Notes: generated by a model from the sequence alone, not told the origin. A stretch of DNA of 64,000 nucleotides from Pseudooceanicola aestuarii (GCF_010614805.1 NZ_JAAFZC010000001.1:2086001-2150000), one strand, 5' to 3'; counted from the first letter of the stretch, positions 7,956-17,436 are shown. A program made the numbers and translations.

Positions 7956-9877
7956 TACAAGCCCCCCTTTGATGGAGTTGGCACCGAGTGGCGTTTGGCA
8001 CGCCGTTCATATCGTTTCTGCTGAAGCGAGCGGCTCTGCCGTTCCCTGTCGACGAAAGCATAGTGCTGGCGCAGGGTTGCAGTTGTATCGCCTGTCAGGT
8101 TTTCGAGTTCCTCGAAACATGTCGGGTCATGGAAGATCTCCAGCGTACATACTCCGTGGCGAAAATTATGCGGAAGAAGATACAGCTCGATGCTTGTGGA
8201 GCAAGCGGCGAGCCACCCGTCAAATGTCGAGAGGACGAGAGGACGGGGTTCGGCCTTCAACGCTGGGAAGAGGTAGTCTGAGTGATCAGAACCTGGGAAC
8301 AGAGGCCGGATACGGGAAAGATAGAAAGCCAAGATACGGTATCCCTCATGACCGAGGCCATTCTTCTCAAAACTAAACCGTGGCAAATATTGGTTTCGGC
8401 GTGTCATCGCCTCACCATTTTTAAGCAGCTCGTTCGAAATATGTATTTCGTACCGAGGATTGTGCTTGTCGTCTCGATGGTCGAAAAAGGTTTGTGGGTG
8501 ACCAAAAATTTTCAGATCATTGATCACGTTCGACTTACGGAATGGCGCGCCCTCGAGCTCGATTGCGGCGAATGCCGCGCAGACGCCGTACATCCTTGCC
8601 TGGCCCAGAAGCTGGCTCGCCAAACGTGATTGTTCTGGTGATAAAGCCTGTTCATCAGGAAACCTGCTGAACGCCTGAAGATCGATGTCTTCGATGCTCG
8701 CCAATTCGATCGCGGCAAGTGCCTTTTCAACATATCGAAAGTGCTGAGTTTCGAATATCTCTGCAGCGAGGGGGTCGCTTATGAGGTTTCGACACCATAC
8801 CTCAACCTTGGGAGACATGATTTTGCTGGCTGCTTGACCTTGGACGAGCAGGGGCAGGCTCTTGATGAGCCGTTCTACTTTCTCAGATGCTTCCGTAAGG
8901 TTCTGATCCGCAAGAACTCTTTTCAATACCAGCGAGTAGGAGAACAAAGTCCGCGGCGCCAAACCGCCTTGCGCACCTGATTTCTTGCACTGACGCGTCA
9001 ATGTTCTCTCGATCAGATCTGCAGTAAAGAGCGCAGCCAGACTATTGACCGAACGAAAGTCACAAAATTCGCTGACCGTCATAATGTAATGGCGCAGTGC
9101 TGCGGTGTAGACCCCTCTACTACTGGCTGAATAGGACTTGGCCGTAGCCTCTCGTGCTTCCTCGGTGAGCATATCGCTTTGATAGACAACGGTTGCCTGT
9201 TTGACCCAAGTCATTGCTTCATCCGCCAGGAAATCAGGGACGATTTCGTCCAACCGAAACACACCGGTCAGAGACCCGATGACAGTGGGTGGTAACAAAG
9301 GCAAACAAGTCGGGAACACTCGCAAATAGTCAAAGAATGCAGCCCCCTGCTTCACTCGGCCCCAATCATCCGAGTTCTGACAATCCTCACGTAGCGAAAT
9401 CACCCGATCACGCGTAATGTCGGCCATGTCCCATTCCCGGGCGCGGGCCAGATCGAACAACCTTGGTAGGTTGCGCATTTGGCTCGCCTTTATCAACCCG
9501 CCTTTAAGAAGATCGGGCAGAACCGCTTGCAGGCGGGCGAATCCATCTTGACGCGCCCTTCGCTCGCGGCGCTTTTGCAAATCGCCGTAGTAGCTTTCAA
9601 TTAATCTGCGCCCGTCAGTCTGATATTGCTTGTAGGTTTTTGGCTTTATTCCCCAACTGGCAATCTTACTCATCAAGCGAGCATCTTTTGCGCTGAACTT
9701 CGGCGCGATTATGAGATAGACTTCCAGGGTACCATCAAGCGCCTCAAGGTGCCGGTCGGCGTACCCGCGCTTTTTGAACATTAGCTTTAGATGTTTCGCA
9801 TACTGGCATGCGGTTTTGGTTTCCTGGCTCTCGCCGAAGCGAAGAATGTCCAGCATTGTAGGTGCTTTATTCGTCAT
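7955..9877 (-). CDS. Large tyrosine recombinase (640 aa), first of a pair
   Basis: The C-terminal domain carries the catalytic set: arginine I in GAPFRKSNVIND, the HxxR box as LPHNFRHGV, and the nucleophile tyrosine in LRQHYAFVD. The position usually occupied by the third-box His is within ENLTGDT and is not conserved. Residues 1-330 contain a long alpha-helical region with a SAM-like DNA-binding part (TAALRHYIMTVSEF). It is longer than most phage or ICE integrases (350-450 aa). It follows the 187-aa DNA-binding protein after 117 bases and overlaps the 510-aa recombinase gene by one base. It probably catalyses movement of the 6-14 kb module or of the island, separately from the P4-type integrase at the right end. 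Confidence 0.8.
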   Translation of the reverse strand: MTNKAPTMLDILRFGESQETKTACQYAKHLKLMFKKRGYADRHLEALDGTLEVYLIIAPKFSAKDARLMSKIASWGIKPKTYKQYQTDGRRLIESYYGDLQKRRERRARQDGFARLQAVLPDLLKGGLIKASQMRNLPRLFDLARAREWDMADITRDRVISLREDCQNSDDWGRVKQGAAFFDYLRVFPTCLPLLPPTVIGSLTGVFRLDEIVPDFLADEAMTWVKQATVVYQSDMLTEEAREATAKSYSASSRGVYTAALRHYIMTVSEFCDFRSVNSLAALFTADLIERTLTRQCKKSGAQGGLAPRTLFSYSLVLKRVLADQNLTEASEKVERLIKSLPLLVQGQAASKIMSPKVEVWCRNLISDPLAAEIFETQHFRYVEKALAAIELASIEDIDLQAFSRFPDEQALSPEQSRLASQLLGQARMYGVCAAFAAIELEGAPFRKSNVINDLKIFGHPQTFFDHRDDKHNPRYEIHISNELLKNGEAMTRRNQYLPRFSFEKNGLGHEGYRILAFYLSRIRPLFPGSDHSDYLFPALKAEPRPLVLSTFDGWLAACSTSIELYLLPHNFRHGVCTLEIFHDPTCFEELENLTGDTTATLRQHYAFVDRERQSRSLQQKRYERRAKRHSVPTPSKGGL

Positions 9878-9994
9878 GTTCGTTTGTCTCTTTGTTGTCG
9901 TTAATGAGAAGATTGGTCGTTATCGGGCGGGCGGTAAGAAAATCCGGGGAGTTTACCCACGCCGAAAATTCCCCGGGGGGTCTTATTCTGAGCG

Positions 9995-10558
9995 TTATTC
10001 GGGCAACGGTGGATTGCCGCTGTGAACCAGCGAGAAAAGGTCCTCGAGGGGCTGCTTATCTGCTTCGGCAGGCGCCGCGGCCGTGGCTATCCCGGTGTCC
10101 GTACTGGGCGGGGCCAATGGTGTAACGGAACAGAAATTCAGAGGTGCTGAACCAAGCCGCTGGTTCCGTATGAGGCTGGGGATCCAGCGGCGAAGACGCG
10201 GGGTAGAGGAACCCGTTTCATCGCCGAGCTGTATGCCCGGATCATATTGCCAGCGTCCGTTGCGGAGATGGTGCCGAAGGGTAGACATCGGGACACCCGT
10301 TGCCTGTGACACCCATCGAACATCAGCGAGCGGCTCCCTGAGGGCGTCCGTGGCCGCTTGATCTGACGGTTCAAGACCGAATAGCTGGCGCCACAGAACG
10401 ACCTCGGGGACGATCCCGTGAAACATCGTGATCCCAAAACGGCGCAAGATTGGCGATAGCGCGTCACGCCCGACATTAAGGTATTGGCGGAGCTCAGTCG
10501 TCGTGAGTCCCGCGGGATTGCATGGAACGATTGGTTCTCTGAAAAGCTCGAATGGCAT
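9995..10558 (-). CDS. Putative DNA-binding protein upstream of the recombinase pair
   Basis: A 187-residue protein. Residues about 15-40 (LTTTELRQYLNVGRDALSPILRRFG) and about 75-100 (DVRWVSQATGVPMSTLRHHLRNGRW) both look like helix-turn-helix segments, in the style of excisionases or small regulators. The C-terminal 60 residues are low-complexity, rich in Pro and Ala. The start at 10558 has AAGGAG 9 bases upstream; the earlier in-frame ATG at 10597 lacks one. It is the first gene of the recombinase operon, so it may be the recombination directionality factor or operon repressor. This is inference. Confidence 0.6.
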   Translation of the reverse strand: MPFELFREPIVPCNPAGLTTTELRQYLNVGRDALSPILRRFGITMFHGIVPEVVLWRQLFGLEPSDQAATDALREPLADVRWVSQATGVPMSTLRHHLRNGRWQYDPGIQLGDETGSSTPRLRRWIPSLIRNQRLGSAPLNFCSVTPLAPPSTDTGIATAAAPAEADKQPLEDLFSLVHSGNPPLPE

Positions 10559-10655
10559 GTGCCCCATCTCCTTTTTCAGGAAGTGGGGCGTTTCCAATCT
10601 GTTCGGAAGAAATCGACAGTTGGGTCTGTGAAAAGGTTAGACACATCGCAAAAAA

Positions 10656-10694
10656 ATGGGTTCTGCAGCATGCACCCGAATGTGTGCAACCCAT
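10656..10694. repeat. Inverted repeat upstream of the recombinase operon
   Basis: ATGGGTT and AACCCAT form a 7-bp perfect inverted repeat separated by 25 bases, with further partial symmetry inside (TGCA/TGCA elements). It lies about 100 bases before the start of the DNA-binding protein and would suit an operator or a recombinase binding site. No function can be proven from sequence. Confidence 0.3.
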
Positions 10695-10757
10695 GACCCC
10701 AATGAACACGAACCTTACCTACCATCGAGATAGCGAATAGCGGCACTCCGGGCGTCG

Positions 10758-10780
10758 AAAAGGGCGGCACCCGCCGCCCT
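10758..10780 (-). terminator. Intrinsic terminator after the small zinc-binding gene
   Basis: Read on the minus strand, AGGGCGGC and GCCGCCCT form an 8-bp stem with a 4-base loop followed by TTTTC. It lies 22 bases after the stop of the 132-residue gene and fits a rho-independent terminator. Confidence 0.7.
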
Positions 10781-10802
10781 CTGAGACGTGTTTCCGAACG
10801 CT

Positions 10803-11201
10803 CTATGCCTTGTTCCGGTGTCGTAAAATACGCTCAATCCGGGCGTAGGCCAGCAAGTGTTCATGACTCGAATGATGCCCATTGCACGATGGACAGCGGT
10901 AGGTATCCCCGCCCGTATCATTAACGCTGTATCCGAGCGCGACAAAGGCCTCGCGCGCTTGCGCTGTCAGGAATACCGTATTCGAGCACACCGACGAAAC
11001 ACCGACATGTGAGAACTGTCGCCCTTGCTGGGTGTAGTGCCGGTAGATTACCAGCCGGGCACTCGAAAGTGGGTATTTCTGCCTTAGCCATACAGTTACG
11101 TCGCAAATATCCTGCTCCGGCCCGAACGCACCGGGACGTTTCTTCAGGCGGTGCTCACGCGCGATTTGCACCCCGCAGCGCGCCCCTGTGTTATTCGGCA
11201 T
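10803..11201 (-). CDS. Small protein with a zinc-ribbon-like CPSCxxHHSSHEH cluster
   Basis: A 132-residue protein of unknown family. Residues from about 107 read YRCPSCNGHHSSHEH, a tight Cys/His cluster likely to bind zinc. An upstream part (WLRQKYPLSSARLVIYRHYTQQGRQFSHVGVSSV) looks folded. The gene start overlaps the end of the preceding small gene by 11 bases, so they form one transcript ending at a clear terminator. No ribosome binding site is obvious, which agrees with translational coupling. No function can be assigned; its place inside the recombinase module suggests an accessory of the element. Confidence 0.5.
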   Translation of the reverse strand: MPNNTGARCGVQIAREHRLKKRPGAFGPEQDICDVTVWLRQKYPLSSARLVIYRHYTQQGRQFSHVGVSSVCSNTVFLTAQAREAFVALGYSVNDTGGDTYRCPSCNGHHSSHEHLLAYARIERILRHRNKA

Positions 11202-11541
11202 GGCGGAACCGGGCAAAGAGATCGGTGGCACGTGCGCCATGGTAGCGCGCCATGTCGCAGCAGGGAAAATTCCGTTCTCGGCCAATCTGATCAAGTGATG
11301 ATGTAGATTGATCGGCGAGGAAGCGAACAATGTCGTGCAAGGCATCCTCTATTGCGTCCGCGTCAGGAAACGGCTCCGAAAACGCGCTATGGAGCCGGCA
11401 CAGCGCTTCAAATCCCGCTGGATCGTCCAGCGCATCGAGCAAGTCACAAAGCGCAGCACCACTGCGGCGCAAATACTTTTCCGTGGCAGCTACCGCATTG
11501 TAGCGCGCTTGGCTGAGGTTCATGTGGCCGGTGTTGAACAT
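11191..11541 (-). CDS. Hypothetical small protein in the recombinase module
   Basis: A 116-residue, mostly helical, soluble protein rich in Ala, Asp and Leu, with two acidic helices (LLDALDDPAGFEALCRLHSAF and DADAIEDALHDIVRFLA). The start at 11541 is chosen because AAGGGAGA sits 5-6 bases before it; the in-frame start at 11598 has none. It overlaps the zinc-cluster gene downstream by 11 bases. No family is recognised. Confidence 0.5.
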   Translation of the reverse strand: MFNTGHMNLSQARYNAVAATEKYLRRSGAALCDLLDALDDPAGFEALCRLHSAFSEPFPDADAIEDALHDIVRFLADQSTSSLDQIGRERNFPCCDMARYHGARATDLFARFRHAE

Positions 11542-11995
11542 GCTTTTCTCCCTTGGATACGTGATGAGGTCTTCTGTTGCCTGATTCATCGGCGTCATGT
11601 TTCACGTCCATTGGAGCGGCAGTTGCTGTGGCTGAACCTCCCTGTTCACTCATGCGCACCTATGCCGGTGTCGTCCTGACAAATATAATATTGGCCACTC
11701 TTGCGAGAGGCGAAGAAGAAAAATAAGGTGTTTTACGTGTTACCCAAGGATATCTTGCCATACGGCGTCTCATTCGCCGCTCACCTGCATTTACTTTGGG
11801 AGTCTTAATGGCTGGGACACGAGGGCAGGTTTCGGTACAAGTTGTGCCGAAATACTTAATAGAGAAGGGAGCAATCCCAATCGGATTGCTCCCCTAAATT
11901 GCGCAAGAGGCAAATTGCGAACCAATATCGTTCACGTCCGCGATTGCTCAAGTTCTCAGTTTGGGCCTTCTCAAGCCAAAAATTTATTTCACATT
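11542..11995. other. AT-rich intergenic stretch with an 11-bp hairpin
   Basis: About 450 bases without a credible gene. At 11867-11893 GGGAGCAATCC and GGATTGCTCCC form a perfect 11-bp stem around a 5-base loop. On the minus strand it is followed by TTCTCTATT, so it may terminate the 397-residue gene that ends at 11996. The part from 11600 to 11800 is AT-rich and should hold the promoter of the two small minus-strand genes. Confidence 0.5.
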
Positions 11996-13189
11996 CTACA
12001 AGGCTGGCTTATTTCTCATACGCGTGATGCCGCTGGGGGACTGTGGCAATAGGTGGCCTGGCAGATCATCGCATTGTATCATGTCGTCTATAACGAAGAC
12101 ACCGGAGCGAAAGGCCCGACGGGCAGCTCCCGAAAGACGCTGATCAGTATTTTGAAACCAAGTCGGACTTAGTTCGTGCGGTGATAGCCCGTCAGAGATG
12201 GCATACTTTGATACAAAGTATGTACCTTGAACCATGTCGCTCTTTCCGTGCGCGCGTAGTTGCTTGCGCAGCTTAGCCCATGCCTCTTGAACTGGCGACA
12301 GCGTGCTAATGCCTACGTAGGGGCCGAGCGAAGAACAATCCCAGATACGTTTGATATAGGTCTGAAAAGTCGCTTTGTTTGGCCTGCGAAATCCGTAGTC
12401 AGCTGGATCCAGCTCAAACATGGGCTTCAATACCAGTGCGAGTTCTTCGAGGGTGGGATCATCGCCATCCGACAGCGTCTTAATCAGGACGGCAAATCCG
12501 TAAGCAAAGGGTATTGCTGCCTTAAGTGAGGCCCCACCATTTGCGAACTGAGCTGCGAGTTTCGGTGGCAATGGTGCGTTGTACACATGGCTGCTCGGAG
12601 CCGGTAGTTGCCCGATTTTTTCCTTAGGCAGGAGATGTTTGACACCTTGCGCAAGCTGCGATGTCTGCAGATGGTCCATGACGGAGAGCGCCCTGCGAAA
12701 TGGCGCTCGATTTTTCGGATCGAGCGATTTGTCCAAAGCGAGCGCCTTTTCTGCATTCAGATCACAAATGCGGAGATTTGCAGGTAGCATTCCTCTCAGA
12801 ATGGATAACTCCTTGTGTTTCTCGGTGGCGAATTCGAGGCGAGCAATTCGCGTTAGCGCTGCAATATCTTCCATATCTGCGGGCTTGCCCATATCCAGTA
12901 GGTACAGATCGAAGATGGCGCGACGCCACCCCCAGTAACGGGTTAGCTCTTTCTTGAATACTGCCTGCGCATGAAGAGGGACGACCTCATGAGGAAAGCG
13001 ATTGCAAAGGTCTGCCGCCGTATAGGTAAGACCCAGCAGCGGAACCCTCTCGATCTTCTGAAGGAGAGACAGGTGAGTAGCCAATTGGAAGGGAGTACCA
13101 GCAGGTTCGAGATGCGGCGGCGGGGTCGGGGAGGTCAAAGCCTCATATAAGCGTTGTATGTCCATATTGAGGACATTGGTTGCTTTCAT
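11996..13189 (-). CDS. Hypothetical 397-aa protein of the recombinase module
   Basis: A soluble, largely helical protein without recognised domain, signal peptide or membrane segment. Some stretches (RAPFRRALSVMDHLQTSQLA; TYIKRIWDCSS) resemble core-binding helices of integrases, but no HxxR or nucleophile tyrosine is placed convincingly, so I do not call it a recombinase. The start at 13189 has no clear ribosome binding site; a start eight codons later is possible. It is flanked by the KfrA-like gene 222 bases upstream and a hairpin downstream, on the same strand as the recombinases, so it probably belongs to the same element. Confidence 0.6.
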   Translation of the reverse strand: MKATNVLNMDIQRLYEALTSPTPPPHLEPAGTPFQLATHLSLLQKIERVPLLGLTYTAADLCNRFPHEVVPLHAQAVFKKELTRYWGWRRAIFDLYLLDMGKPADMEDIAALTRIARLEFATEKHKELSILRGMLPANLRICDLNAEKALALDKSLDPKNRAPFRRALSVMDHLQTSQLAQGVKHLLPKEKIGQLPAPSSHVYNAPLPPKLAAQFANGGASLKAAIPFAYGFAVLIKTLSDGDDPTLEELALVLKPMFELDPADYGFRRPNKATFQTYIKRIWDCSSLGPYVGISTLSPVQEAWAKLRKQLRAHGKSDMVQGTYFVSKYAISDGLSPHELSPTWFQNTDQRLSGAARRAFRSGVFVIDDMIQCDDLPGHLLPQSPSGITRMRNKPAL

Positions 13190-13411
13190 GAATGCAGAAG
13201 GAATTTCTTCTCAACAGATCAGATTCTTTGGGTCACGTCCGAGCCAGAGCGCCCACGAGACCGATAAGACGTTCATATGACGATACAGGGATCCAAAACC
13301 AAGCATCGAATTTAGAGAGAGGCGCCGGCTCTATTTAAGTTCTCTGGTTCGCTCGGAAGCGTTGCGGCCGTTCAGAATTGCGCGCTCCCGCTTTCCTGCA
13401 ATGAAAGACTG

Positions 13412-14047
13412 TTAGGGCGAAGGTTTCAAACTTCCTTCGTCGGATCTCGCGCCCAACATCTGCATGTTGTTGAGCATCTGTTGAAGCATGTCGTTTCCGC
13501 CCCGCAGCCTGCTCATCTCGACGTTGGCTGCTGCCAGTTTCTTTCTAAGTCCATCGGCCTCGGCTGTTTGATGGTCACGCTCCGCGGAGATTGTCTCTTT
13601 TTCCCTTTCCAGGGTCTCGATCTTCATTTCCAACTCCGTGATAAGCCACTGGGCGGAACGCTTATCGGCAACAACCTCGTCCAAACGTTTGTCGGTCTCC
13701 TGCTTTGCAAGTTGGTTCTGCTCCGCCAGCATGAGGGAGAACGAATGGTGTGCACCGGCCATGAAATCATCCAGTGACGCCTTCACCGAGCCCGGCAGAT
13801 CGGCAATAAGTCGATCGTTCCGCTCTGAGATAAACTCCTCAACCGCATCGTCGATCAGTCTCTGAAGCGCTTCAGGCCGTATGCTCTTGCTCGCGCTATA
13901 GACGAGGCAAAGCCTGTCTTTGACAAGAGTGGTCGTTATCTCGTCGGTAGGTGTGCCAGCCGTGAGAAGCTCCTCGACGATTGCGTAAACATCCTCGGGC
14001 CGATAGCTCAGCGGACGGCCACCGCTATTGGGCTTGTTCTTAGTCAT
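13412..14047 (-). CDS. KfrA-like DNA-binding coiled-coil protein
   Basis: A 211-residue protein. Residues 10-70 (GRPLSYRPEDVYAIVEELLTAG.PTDEITTTLVKDRL) match the N-terminal helix-turn-helix type domain of KfrA plasmid proteins. Residues 110-200 form a long coiled coil (LITELEMKIETLEREKETISAERD...). KfrA of broad-host-range plasmids is an autorepressor that also organises plasmid DNA. Consistent with that, a perfect 10-bp-arm palindrome stands about 20 bases before this start. The KfrA-type fold also occurs in regulators of integrative elements. It is probably a master repressor of the neighbouring module; whether it also touches the divergent defence operon is open. Confidence 0.75.
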   Translation of the reverse strand: MTKNKPNSGGRPLSYRPEDVYAIVEELLTAGTPTDEITTTLVKDRLCLVYSASKSIRPEALQRLIDDAVEEFISERNDRLIADLPGSVKASLDDFMAGAHHSFSLMLAEQNQLAKQETDKRLDEVVADKRSAQWLITELEMKIETLEREKETISAERDHQTAEADGLRKKLAAANVEMSRLRGGNDMLQQMLNNMQMLGARSDEGSLKPSP

Positions 14048-14065
14048 TCGGGGTTTGTCCTTCTA

Positions 14066-14088
14066 TTTGTCAAACCGAGTTTGACAAA
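14066..14088. promoter_or_regulatory. Perfect palindromic operator of the KfrA-like gene
   Basis: TTTGTCAAAC and GTTTGACAAA, separated by CGA, form a perfect 10-bp inverted repeat. A further half-site-like GGTTTGTC lies at 14052-14059. The position just upstream of the KfrA-like start suits autoregulation, and -35-like TTGACA lies inside the right arm. It sits in the divergent region toward the HigA-like operon. Confidence 0.75.
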
Positions 14089-14410
14089 CCCGGTGTGTGA
14101 TGTGGCTTTCTCAGTAGGTTGGACGGCAAACCAAGCGACGGAAGGAAATATGCGCTTGGTGGTGTAGTTTCTTTGGTTCAGCTGGCCCGACGATTTCAGC
14201 CGGCACCTCATCCGAGTGGCCCGCAGGAAAGACGTCGACTTCCCGTAAAGGGCGACTTGGACAGCTTTGATCATCATGCGCTCAGTCGCAGTAACTGCGT
14301 CACGTGCACCCCTGCGCTGCCTGTGGGTCTATGGCAGGCGCCGCCCCACCCACCCAACTATTGATAATCGTCGATTATCACCATACGGTCTCGCAAACGA
14401 GGAGTGCTGG
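14089..14410. other. Divergent intergenic region upstream of the six-gene operon
   Basis: About 320 bases between the palindrome and the HigA-like start. No toxin gene is found here, though higBA pairs normally have higB directly upstream. The final part encodes, in one plus-strand frame, LLIIVDYHH at about 14358-14384. It resembles the C-terminal end of HigB toxins, but the frame has no proper stop before higA and nothing HigB-like precedes it. A degraded higB tail is possible but weak. The operon promoter should lie here. Confidence 0.3.
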
Positions 14411-14689
14411 ATGGATCACCCTGGACATATTGTTCGCGCAGAATGCCTTGCGCCGTTGGGCCTTAGTGTTACGGCAGCAGCGGCTATTTTGGGGGTAGAT
14501 CGCCAGACACTCAGCAACTTGCTCAACGGCCGCTCGGGGATTTCTCCGGAAATGGCACTGCGATTGGAGAAGGCGTTTGGCGGGTCCGCCAGGGCTTGGA
14601 TGGAGAGACAAATGGAATATGAACTGGCCGACATCATGGCGCGTGCCGATCAGATCGATGTTCGCCGCTATTCGAAGGGTGCCCAATGA
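14411..14689 (+). CDS. higA: HigA-family HTH antitoxin/regulator, without a HigB partner
   Basis: A 92-residue XRE-type protein: [42 protein letters not shown] is the classical HigA helix-turn-helix, and [15 protein letters not shown] its dimer helix. HigA antitoxins repress their own promoter and neutralise the HigB mRNase. GAGGAG stands 7 bases before the ATG. No intact higB is upstream or downstream. Instead the stop overlaps the methyltransferase ATG (ATGA). Inference: it works as controller of the restriction-like operon, as C-proteins do in type II systems. Confidence 0.85.
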   Translation: MDHPGHIVRAECLAPLGLSVTAAAAILGVDRQTLSNLLNGRSGISPEMALRLEKAFGGSARAWMERQMEYELADIMARADQIDVRRYSKGAQ

Positions 14690-17436
14690 ACCCGGTCGAG
14701 ATCGAACAGGCCATCTCTGAACTTGCAGAGACACCCTTCGACGCGGTTGAATTCCCCTTTGCTTTCCTCGAAGCCTTCGGCCGCAAGGCGACCGAGATCA
14801 AAAAGCTGCGCAAGGGTGACACCAACAAATCCGATCTTGGCGGCGTTCTACAGCGCAACAACATCCACATCGCCACCTGCGCCACCGGTGAAGTTTCCAG
14901 TACCCTTGCAGCGCTAAAGGACAGCCCCGCCACCACCAAGTTCAAGGCCAAGTTCATCCTCGCCACCGATGGTCAGGACTTCGAGGCCGAGGACCTGATC
15001 GGCGGCGAAACCGTCGCTTGTACCTTCCAACAGTTCCCCGACCATTTTGGCCTCTTCCTGCCCCTCGCGGGCATCTCAACCGTCAAGCAAATCCGCGAAA
15101 GCGCCTTTGACATCAAGGCCACGGGCCGCCTCAACCGCCTTTATGTTGAACTGCTGAAAGACAACCCGGACTGGGGCACCGCCGAGCGCCGCCACGACAT
15201 GAACCACTTCATGGCGCGGCTGATCTTCTGCTTCTTTGCCGAGGACACCGACATCCTGAATGGCGAGGATCTGTTCACCGCCACCGTCGACCAGATGTCA
15301 AACCGCGATGGCTCAAACACGCACGAAGTCATCTCGGAAATCTTCCGGGCGATGAACACCGCCATCCCAGATCGCGCCGCCGCCAATCTGCCCCGCTGGG
15401 CCGATGCATTTCCCTATGTGAACGGGGGCCTGTTTTCGGGCAGTACCGAGGTGCCGCGCTTCTCCAAGATCGCGCAGCGCTACCTGTCCCATATCGGCGG
15501 CTTGGACTGGACCAAGATCAACCCCGATATCTTTGGCTCCATGATTCAGGCCGTCGCTGATGAGGACGAACGCTCTGTCCTGGGCATGCACTACACCTCT
15601 GTGCCGAACATCCTAAAGGTGTTGAACCCGCTGTTTCTTGATGACCTGAACGCCGCACTTGAGGAGGCGGGGGACAACCGTCGCAAGCTGGCCAACCTGC
15701 GCGCCCGCATTGCCAAGATCCGTGTGTTTGATCCGGCCTGTGGGTCAGGCAACTTCCTTGTCATCGCCTACAAAGAGCTGCGCGCGATCGAGGCTGTGAT
15801 CAATCAGCGGCGCGGTGAGCCTGACCGCAAGACGGACATCCCCTTGACCAATTTCCGCGGGATTGAGCTGCGTGATTTCTCGGCCGAGATTGCGCGGCTG
15901 GCGTTGATCATTGCGGAATACCAGTGCGACGTGACCTACCGCGGCCAGAAAGAGGCCCTGGCCGAGTTCTTGCCGCTGGACAGCCAAAACTGGATCACCT
16001 GCGGCAACGCCCTGCGGCTCGACTGGCTGTCGATCTGCCCGCCCACGGGGACGGGGGTGAAGTTCCAATCCGAGGATCTGTTTCAAAGCCCGCTGGATCA
16101 GGCGCAGATTGATTTCGAGAACGAGGGGGGAGAGACGTATATCTGCGGGAACCCGCCTTATCTGGGATCCACTTGGCAGAGCAAAGAGCAGAAGGCAGAT
16201 TTGCAGCGCATCTTTGACGGGCGCACCAAAAACTGGAAGTCGCTGGATTATGTCGCGGGCTGGTTCATGAAGGCCGCTGACTACGGCCTGCATACGCCGA
16301 CCGTTTCGGCCTTTGTGACAACCAATTCGATCTGCCAGGGGCAACAAGTGCCGATCCTTTGGCCACTGATTTTTGAGACAGGTCACGAAATTTCTTTCGC
16401 GCATACCTCTTTCAAGTGGGCCAACCTTGCCAGTCATAATGCCGGTGTAACGGTGGCAATTGTGGCGATTTCAAACCATGCGGGCGCAGTAAAGAGACTC
16501 TATGCTCTGGACGGTGAGGGCAAAACGGTCCTGAAGGAAGGCGATAACATCAACGCCTATCTGGTGACAGCGCCAAATGTTGTCGTGGAAAAACGATCGA
16601 AGCCAGGCGCTGGATGTGGGAACATCGAGGCTGGGGGCAAGCCTGTTGAGGGTGGTAATCTTCTGTTCGGAGCGTCAGAGGCACGCAGAATAATTAAAGG
16701 TGATCCGCGAGCAGAACAGTTCTTGAAGCGCGTCTATGGCGCAAGTGAGTACATCCGTGGTGATGTTCGATACTGCATCTGGGTTTCAGATGCTGACAAG
16801 GATGAAGCCAAAGAGGTTGCTGACTTTGCTCAGCGCTTCGATGCCGTAGCTGCAGTTCGCACCAAAAGCCCGAAGGCCGCAACTAAGCAGGGTGCGCAAT
16901 GGCCGCACAAGTTCGAGGAGGTGAAACAGGCTGGAACTGAACGGGTAATCGTTATTCCAAAAGTTTCTTCTGAAACTCGAAATTTTTTGCCGGTTGGGGT
17001 CTTGCCTCCGGGATCAATCGTGACTGATCTTGCCTTTGCCCTCTACGACGCCCCCCTTTGGAATATGGCGCTGATCGCATCACGGCTGCATCTGGTTTGG
17101 ATCGCAACAGTCTGTGGCAAGATGAAAACGGACTTCCGGTATTCGAACACTATGGGCTGGAACACCTTCCCTATCCCCAAACTCACCGAAAAGAACCGCG
17201 AGGATTTGATCCGCTGCGCCGAAGATATCCTTCTGGCCCGCGAGGCGCATTTCCCCGCCACCATCGCCGATCTCTACAACCCCGAAACCATGCCCGAAAA
17301 CCTCCGCGCCGCCCACGACCGCAACGACGAAACCCTCGAGCGCATCTACATCGGCCGCCGCTTCAAAAATGACACCGAACGGCTGGAAAAGCTGTTCGAC
17401 ATGTACACCAAGATGACCACAAAGGTGTCAGCATGA
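14686..17436 (+). CDS. Class I SAM-dependent DNA N6-adenine methyltransferase (MmeI/YeeA-like)
   Basis: A 916-residue protein. SAM motif I is [10 protein letters not shown] at residues 348-357 and catalytic motif IV is NPPY at 489-492, the pattern of gamma-class N6-adenine methyltransferases. The region after residue 560 should contain the target recognition domain ([10 protein letters not shown]..., then a variable part up to about residue 800). Residues 1-330 resemble the helical connector part of MmeI-like type IIL/IIG enzymes, but I find no PD-ExK nuclease motif there. The enzyme probably marks self DNA while separate nucleases in the operon cut. It overlaps higA upstream and the nuclease gene downstream by ATGA. 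Codon use is more GC-rich at both ends than in the middle, which suggests exchange of the recognition part. Confidence 0.88.
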   Translation: MNPVEIEQAISELAETPFDAVEFPFAFLEAFGRKATEIKKLRKGDTNKSDLGGVLQRNNIHIATCATGEVSSTLAALKDSPATTKFKAKFILATDGQDFEAEDLIGGETVACTFQQFPDHFGLFLPLAGISTVKQIRESAFDIKATGRLNRLYVELLKDNPDWGTAERRHDMNHFMARLIFCFFAEDTDILNGEDLFTATVDQMSNRDGSNTHEVISEIFRAMNTAIPDRAAANLPRWADAFPYVNGGLFSGSTEVPRFSKIAQRYLSHIGGLDWTKINPDIFGSMIQAVADEDERSVLGMHYTSVPNILKVLNPLFLDDLNAALEEAGDNRRKLANLRARIAKIRVFDPACGSGNFLVIAYKELRAIEAVINQRRGEPDRKTDIPLTNFRGIELRDFSAEIARLALIIAEYQCDVTYRGQKEALAEFLPLDSQNWITCGNALRLDWLSICPPTGTGVKFQSEDLFQSPLDQAQIDFENEGGETYICGNPPYLGSTWQSKEQKADLQRIFDGRTKNWKSLDYVAGWFMKAADYGLHTPTVSAFVTTNSICQGQQVPILWPLIFETGHEISFAHTSFKWANLASHNAGVTVAIVAISNHAGAVKRLYALDGEGKTVLKEGDNINAYLVTAPNVVVEKRSKPGAGCGNIEAGGKPVEGGNLLFGASEARRIIKGDPRAEQFLKRVYGASEYIRGDVRYCIWVSDADKDEAKEVADFAQRFDAVAAVRTKSPKAATKQGAQWPHKFEEVKQAGTERVIVIPKVSSETRNFLPVGVLPPGSIVTDLAFALYDAPLWNMALIASRLHLVWIATVCGKMKTDFRYSNTMGWNTFPIPKLTEKNREDLIRCAEDILLAREAHFPATIADLYNPETMPENLRAAHDRNDETLERIYIGRRFKNDTERLEKLFDMYTKMTTKVSA

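Noticed and set aside
6423..9877. A RIT (recombinase in trio) element
   Set aside because: Only two recombinases, both larger than RitA/B/C, were found, and the third gene is not a recombinase.
11996..13189. A third tyrosine recombinase
   Set aside because: No convincing HxxR box or nucleophile tyrosine.
14119..14404. A higB toxin gene upstream of higA
   Set aside because: No frame reads as HigB; only a nine-residue tail-like match exists, which is too weak.
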